A stretch of 64,000 nucleotides of DNA from Bradyrhizobiaceae bacterium PARB1 (GTDB lineage: Bacteria > Pseudomonadota > Alphaproteobacteria > Rhizobiales > Xanthobacteraceae): NCBI GenBank assembly GCA_002256345.1, contig NKIY01000006.1:124001-188000 (forward strand). Reading direction: 5' to 3'. The notes beneath the pieces are model-generated. The model did no database searches and was not told where the DNA came from. It was given only the letters and a program-made list of their open reading frames with translations. Of this stretch, positions 60,638 through 64,000 are shown piece by piece (within the stretch, counting starts at the first letter, position 1; the number at the start of each line of letters is the position of its first letter). The translations under genes and the position numbers were made by a program.

Positions 60638-61456
60638 ATGACCAGCGCACGCACGGACACGCTTGCGCGTCTGCGCGGCAGCATCGAACGGATCGAAGGG
60701 CATGAGGATACCGCGCGCCTCGATCGCGTGGCGCTCGGTCATGCCAAGGCCGATCGCGTGCTGCATGGGGGGCTCCTGCGCGGCACGCTGCATGAGGTGT
60801 TCGCCCTCGAGACACGGCAGGTCGGTGCGGCGACAGGCTTCGTTGCCGGCATCGCCCAGCGCCTGACCCAAGGCAGGCCGCTGCTCTGGATCCGGCAGGA
60901 TTTCGTCGCCCGCGAAGGCGGAGCGCTGTCGATGTCGGGCCTTGCCGAACTTGGCCTCGATCTGCGCCGCGTCGTTCTGGTGCAGGCGGCGGATCACGAG
61001 ATGGCGCTGCGTGTCGGCGCGGATAGCCTCGCCTGCGATGCGCTTGGCGCCGTGGTGCTCGATCTGTGGGGCGAGGTGCGCGCTTTCGATCCCGTTGCCA
61101 GCCGCAAATACACGCTCGCTGCCCAGACCTCCGGCGTCAGCTGCGTGATGCTGCGCACCTCTGCCTTGCCGGCCGTGAGCACCGCGGAGACGCGCTGGGT
61201 GGTGCAGGCCGCACGCTCGGCACCGACAGCGCGATGGGAGGCCTGGGGAGCGCCGATCCTCGATATCGAGCTTGTTCGCAACCGCCATGGCCAGCTTGGC
61301 CGATGGATCATGGAATGGAAATGTGATGAGTGCCTTTTCCGTGACGCAAAGTCTCATGCAGACAAGGCGCATTCTCAGCCTGTGGCTGCCGCGCCTCCCG
61401 ACCGACCGCATCAGGCGCCAGCGCGCCCGCAGCGGCGCATTGCACGACGCGCATGA
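60638..61456 (+). CDS. imuA: ImuA, SOS mutagenesis RecA-like protein
   Basis: A 272-residue RecA/SulA-like protein of the translesion mutagenesis cassette, acting with ImuB and DnaE2. Marks are VLHGGLLRGTLHEVFALETRQVGAATGFVAGIAQRL, RPLLWIRQDF, LVLDLWGE-type VVLDLWGEVRAFDPVASRKYTLAAQTSGVSCVMLR and the end GRWIMEWKCDECLF. GAGGAG lies 6 bases before the ATG. The C-terminal 40 or so residues are proline/alanine/arginine-rich and overlap the start of imuB by 131 bases in another frame. Confidence 0.93.
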   Translation: MTSARTDTLARLRGSIERIEGHEDTARLDRVALGHAKADRVLHGGLLRGTLHEVFALETRQVGAATGFVAGIAQRLTQGRPLLWIRQDFVAREGGALSMSGLAELGLDLRRVVLVQAADHEMALRVGADSLACDALGAVVLDLWGEVRAFDPVASRKYTLAAQTSGVSCVMLRTSALPAVSTAETRWVVQAARSAPTARWEAWGAPILDIELVRNRHGQLGRWIMEWKCDECLFRDAKSHADKAHSQPVAAAPPDRPHQAPARPQRRIARRA

Positions 61457-62939
61457 TGGCAAGCCGCTCATCGTCGCGGCCAAGGAGAGCAATGCCTGGC
61501 AGATCGCCGCGCTGAACGATGCAGCTGCAAAACTCGGTCTCGAGATCGGCCTGCCGCTCGCCAATGCGCGCGCGGTCTGTCCCGACATCGATGTCTGCGA
61601 TGCCGATCCCGTCGCCGATGCTGAATTGCTGAACGCCATCGCCGACTGGTGCGATCGCTTCACGCCGCTGGTCGCGCTCGATCCACCGCATGGGCTGTTT
61701 CTGGACATCACCGGCTGCGCGCATCTGTTCGGCGGCGAGGCTGCATTGATGGAGCAACTTTGCGCGACGCTGACGCGGCAGGGTTTTATCGTCAGCGCCG
61801 CGATCGCCGGCACTTCGGTCTGCGCGCGCACGCTGAGCCGCTATCGGCATGGCCGCATCGTCACTGCAGGTGAGGAAGCAGGCGCCGTCATGCCTTTGCC
61901 GCTCTATCCGCTCGGCGCGGACGAGGCGATCATGCGTGGCTTACAGCGCGCCGGGCTCAAGACCATCGGTGATGTCGCCGCCCGCGCGCGCCATGAAATC
62001 ACCGCGCGTTTCGGGGCCCCGTTTACGGCGCTGCTCGAACAGGCGCTGGGGCAGCACGATCATCCGATCAGTCCGCGAAAGCCGCTGCCGGATTACATTG
62101 TCGAGAAACGTTTCTCCGAGCCGGTCGCGACCGATGCTGTCATCATGGCAACGCTGCACGCCCTGGCCGGCATGCTGATCGCGGCGATGGAGAAACAGGG
62201 CAAGGGCGCCCGCCAGCTGGAAGCGTCTTTCTTCCGCACCGACGGCGTGGTCCGTGTGATTGCCGCGCAGACCGGACAGCCGGTCAACCGGAGCGAGGTC
62301 ATCGACCGTCTGTTCCACGAACGCCTGGACGCCATTGCCGACCCGCTCGATCCCGGCTTCGGCTTCGACATGATCCGCCTGTCCGCAAGCCATACCGAGA
62401 TCGTGGTGCAGCAGCAGAACGATCTGGATGCCCATGCGCGGGACAATGACGAGGTGATCGGTCTGGTGGATCGTCTCTCGGCGCGGATCGGCGCGCGCCG
62501 CGTGCTCGTGCATCTGCCGGTCGATACGTATATCCCGGAACGCGAGGCGAATCCGGTGCCGGCGCAATGGAGCCTGGCCGAAGCTTCATCGACGCCGTGG
62601 CCGCTGCGCATCGCGGGCGAGCCGCCGCTGCGACCGCTGCGCATGTTCGAACGGCCTGAGCCGATCGAGGTGACGCTTGCCGAGGTGCCCGACAAGCCGC
62701 CGAAGCATTTTGTCTGGCGACGCGTGACCCACATCGTGCGCCGTGCTGAAGGCCCCGAGCGCATCGCCATGGAATGGTGGCATGCGCAGGAGCCTCGGCC
62801 GACGCGGGATTACTTTCGCATCGAGGACGATATCGGGCAGCGCCTCTGGATCTTTCGCGATGGACTCTACGGCGAAATCACGGACGACGAGGGCGAGATC
62901 GTCGATCCCCAATGGTTCGTGCATGGGCTGTTCGCATGA
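61326..62939 (+). CDS. imuB: ImuB, Y-family polymerase-like protein (catalytically inactive type)
   Basis: A 537-residue Y-family homologue that bridges ImuA, the beta clamp and DnaE2. It begins RRILSLWLPRLPTDRIRRQ, has AAKLGLEIGLPLANARAVCPDI, LFLDITGCAHLFGGE, SAAIAGTSVCARTLSRY, a little-finger region, and a C-terminal extension with VDPQWFVHGLFA. The metal-binding acid residues of true Y-family polymerases are not preserved at the N-terminus (SLWLPRLPTD instead of a D-x-D/N-type start), as is usual for ImuB. The start may be 61326 or the ATG at 61356. Its stop overlaps the dnaE2 ATG (ATGA). Confidence 0.93.
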   Translation: MSAFSVTQSLMQTRRILSLWLPRLPTDRIRRQRARSGALHDAHDGKPLIVAAKESNAWQIAALNDAAAKLGLEIGLPLANARAVCPDIDVCDADPVADAELLNAIADWCDRFTPLVALDPPHGLFLDITGCAHLFGGEAALMEQLCATLTRQGFIVSAAIAGTSVCARTLSRYRHGRIVTAGEEAGAVMPLPLYPLGADEAIMRGLQRAGLKTIGDVAARARHEITARFGAPFTALLEQALGQHDHPISPRKPLPDYIVEKRFSEPVATDAVIMATLHALAGMLIAAMEKQGKGARQLEASFFRTDGVVRVIAAQTGQPVNRSEVIDRLFHERLDAIADPLDPGFGFDMIRLSASHTEIVVQQQNDLDAHARDNDEVIGLVDRLSARIGARRVLVHLPVDTYIPEREANPVPAQWSLAEASSTPWPLRIAGEPPLRPLRMFERPEPIEVTLAEVPDKPPKHFVWRRVTHIVRRAEGPERIAMEWWHAQEPRPTRDYFRIEDDIGQRLWIFRDGLYGEITDDEGEIVDPQWFVHGLFA

Positions 62940-64000
62940 GCAGGCGGGTCACCAGAGGATCGCTATCGGCCTATGCCGAGATCGGCATCACCACCAATTT
63001 CTCGTTTCTGCATGGCGGCTCGCATCCGCAGAGCTATGTGCATCAGGCGAGCGAGATAGGCTTGCCCACTATCGGCATCGCCGATCGTAATACGCTGGCC
63101 GGCGTGGTCCGTGCCTATAGTGAACTTGGCAGCAAGGACGTTCTGCATCCTCCGCGTCTGCTGGTCGGCGCACGCCTCGTTTTCATCGATGGCGCGCCTG
63201 ATGTCATCGTCTATCCCCGGGATCGCGACGCCTATGGTCGGCTGTGCCAGTTGCTCAGCCGCGGCAAGCTGGCGGCCGACAAAGGCGATTGCCGTCTCAC
63301 GCTCGCGGATCTCATCGATTTCTCCGAAGGGCAGTTGTGCATCGTTTCCCTGCCGCATCGTTTCGAGGCGGTGACGGCGCTCAAAACGCTGGATCGCTTG
63401 ACCAAAGCATGTCCTGACCATGTGTGGCTTGCTGCGAGCTTCATGCATCATGGCGACGACAAGCGGCGCCTGGCGCGGCTTGAGCGCATCGCAGGCACGG
63501 CCCGTGTGCCGCTGCTCGCTACCAACGAGGTCCTGTATCACCATGACAGTCAGCGGCCATTGCAGGATGTGCTGACCTGCATCCGCGAGAAGACGACCAT
63601 CGACAAAGCCGGCCGCCGGCTGGAAGCCAATGGCGAGCGCCATCTCAAATCGGCTGCCGAAATGATGAGGCTGTTTCGCGAATATCCCGAGGCGATTGCC
63701 GAGACGATCCGTTTTTCCGAACGCATCACCTTCACGCTCGACCAGCTCAGATATCAGTATCCCGACGAACCCGTGCCGCCGGGCAAGACGGCGCAGCAGC
63801 ATCTCGCAGACCTGACATGGGCCGGTTATCGCCGGCACTTTCCCAATATGGTCGATGAGACGCTGGAGGCGACATTGCACAAGGAGCTCGCGCTGATCGC
63901 CGAGCTCGGTTACGCACATTACTTTCTGACCGTTCACGACATCGTCCAGTATGCACGCAGCCAGAAAATTCTCTGCCAGGGGCGCGGCTCGGCGGCGAAT
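62936..64000 (+). CDS. dnaE2: Error-prone DNA polymerase DnaE2, N-terminal part (3' end outside window)
   Basis: The first 355 codons of the C-family polymerase that performs SOS mutagenesis with ImuA and ImuB. The PHP domain is visible: YAEIGITTNFSFLHGGSHPQSYVHQASEIGLPTIGIADRNTLAGVVRAY. Further on are LLATNEVLYHHDSQRPLQDVLTCIREKTTID, ELALIAELGYAHYFLTVHDIVQYAR and the start of the palm at ILCQGRGSAAN, where the window ends. The ATG overlaps the imuB stop. The frame is open to the last base. Confidence 0.95.
   Translation, partial: MSRRVTRGSLSAYAEIGITTNFSFLHGGSHPQSYVHQASEIGLPTIGIADRNTLAGVVRAYSELGSKDVLHPPRLLVGARLVFIDGAPDVIVYPRDRDAYGRLCQLLSRGKLAADKGDCRLTLADLIDFSEGQLCIVSLPHRFEAVTALKTLDRLTKACPDHVWLAASFMHHGDDKRRLARLERIAGTARVPLLATNEVLYHHDSQRPLQDVLTCIREKTTIDKAGRRLEANGERHLKSAAEMMRLFREYPEAIAETIRFSERITFTLDQLRYQYPDEPVPPGKTAQQHLADLTWAGYRRHFPNMVDETLEATLHKELALIAELGYAHYFLTVHDIVQYARSQKILCQGRGSAAN

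Noticed and set aside
1-64000. CRISPR arrays, prophage, insertion-sequence transposases, tRNA or rRNA genes
   Set aside because: No regularly spaced direct repeats, phage structural genes, transposase motifs or cloverleaf and rRNA signatures were noticed on reading both strands. A dedicated RNA search was not possible.

Overview
The window looks like chromosomal DNA of an alphaproteobacterium of the Bradyrhizobium/Rhodopseudomonas/Tardiphaga group (Nitrobacteraceae). The grounds are the high GC content, the character of the proteins, the many palindromic intergenic repeats typical of that family, an alphaproteobacterial LexA box (GAAC-N7-GAAC) and an ImuA-ImuB-DnaE2 mutagenesis cassette. The genus is an inference; no rRNA or tRNA gene is present. 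The window opens inside metK and closes inside dnaE2.

Layout. 1-2.1 kb: SAM cycle genes metK (3' end) and ahcY. 2.2-8.3 kb: minus-strand LLM flavin oxidoreductase, FAH-family enzyme, MsbA-like ABC exporter and Omp25-like porin, then an AraC regulator. 8.3-26.2 kb: a large cell-envelope region. It holds two galE genes, a GT4 glycosyltransferase, ADP-heptose genes (gmhB-like, waaF-like, hldD, hldE), a FlaA1/CapD-type dehydratase, a WecA/MraY-family transferase, a UDP-glucuronate 4-epimerase, manC, a probable gnnA-gnnB pair for 2,3-diamino-glucose lipid A, and murJ. 26.3-30.2 kb: a solitary molybdenum hydroxylase large subunit followed by two c-type cytochromes. 30.2-35.3 kb: a secreted coiled-coil protein, a DMT transporter, an aldehyde dehydrogenase, and a diguanylate cyclase gene split by one in-frame amber codon.

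35.3-41.1 kb: sugar-acid metabolism (SMP-30 lactonase, uronate-dehydrogenase-like SDR, IlvD/EDD dehydratase, PfkB kinase) and a two-domain VOC protein. 41.2-50.6 kb: a TauE/SafE permease, then a TetR gene and a tightly packed seven-gene operon: ABC importer with an NMT1/THI5-type binding protein, enolase-superfamily enzyme, Gfo/Idh/MocA oxidoreductase, DUF993 aldolase-like protein and xylose-isomerase-like TIM barrel. Its promoter carries a 20-bp palindrome across the -35 box. This is the best candidate for an undescribed catabolic system. 50.8-57.5 kb: a membrane-dipeptidase homologue, a relic or repeat stretch, and a TetR-controlled RND efflux pump without an outer-membrane channel.

57.6-64 kb: a DNA-repair island. 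A DUF4130-UdgX fusion and its partner radical-SAM protein lie on the minus strand, divergent from imuA-imuB-dnaE2. A LexA box sits in the shared promoter region, so the cassette is probably SOS induced.
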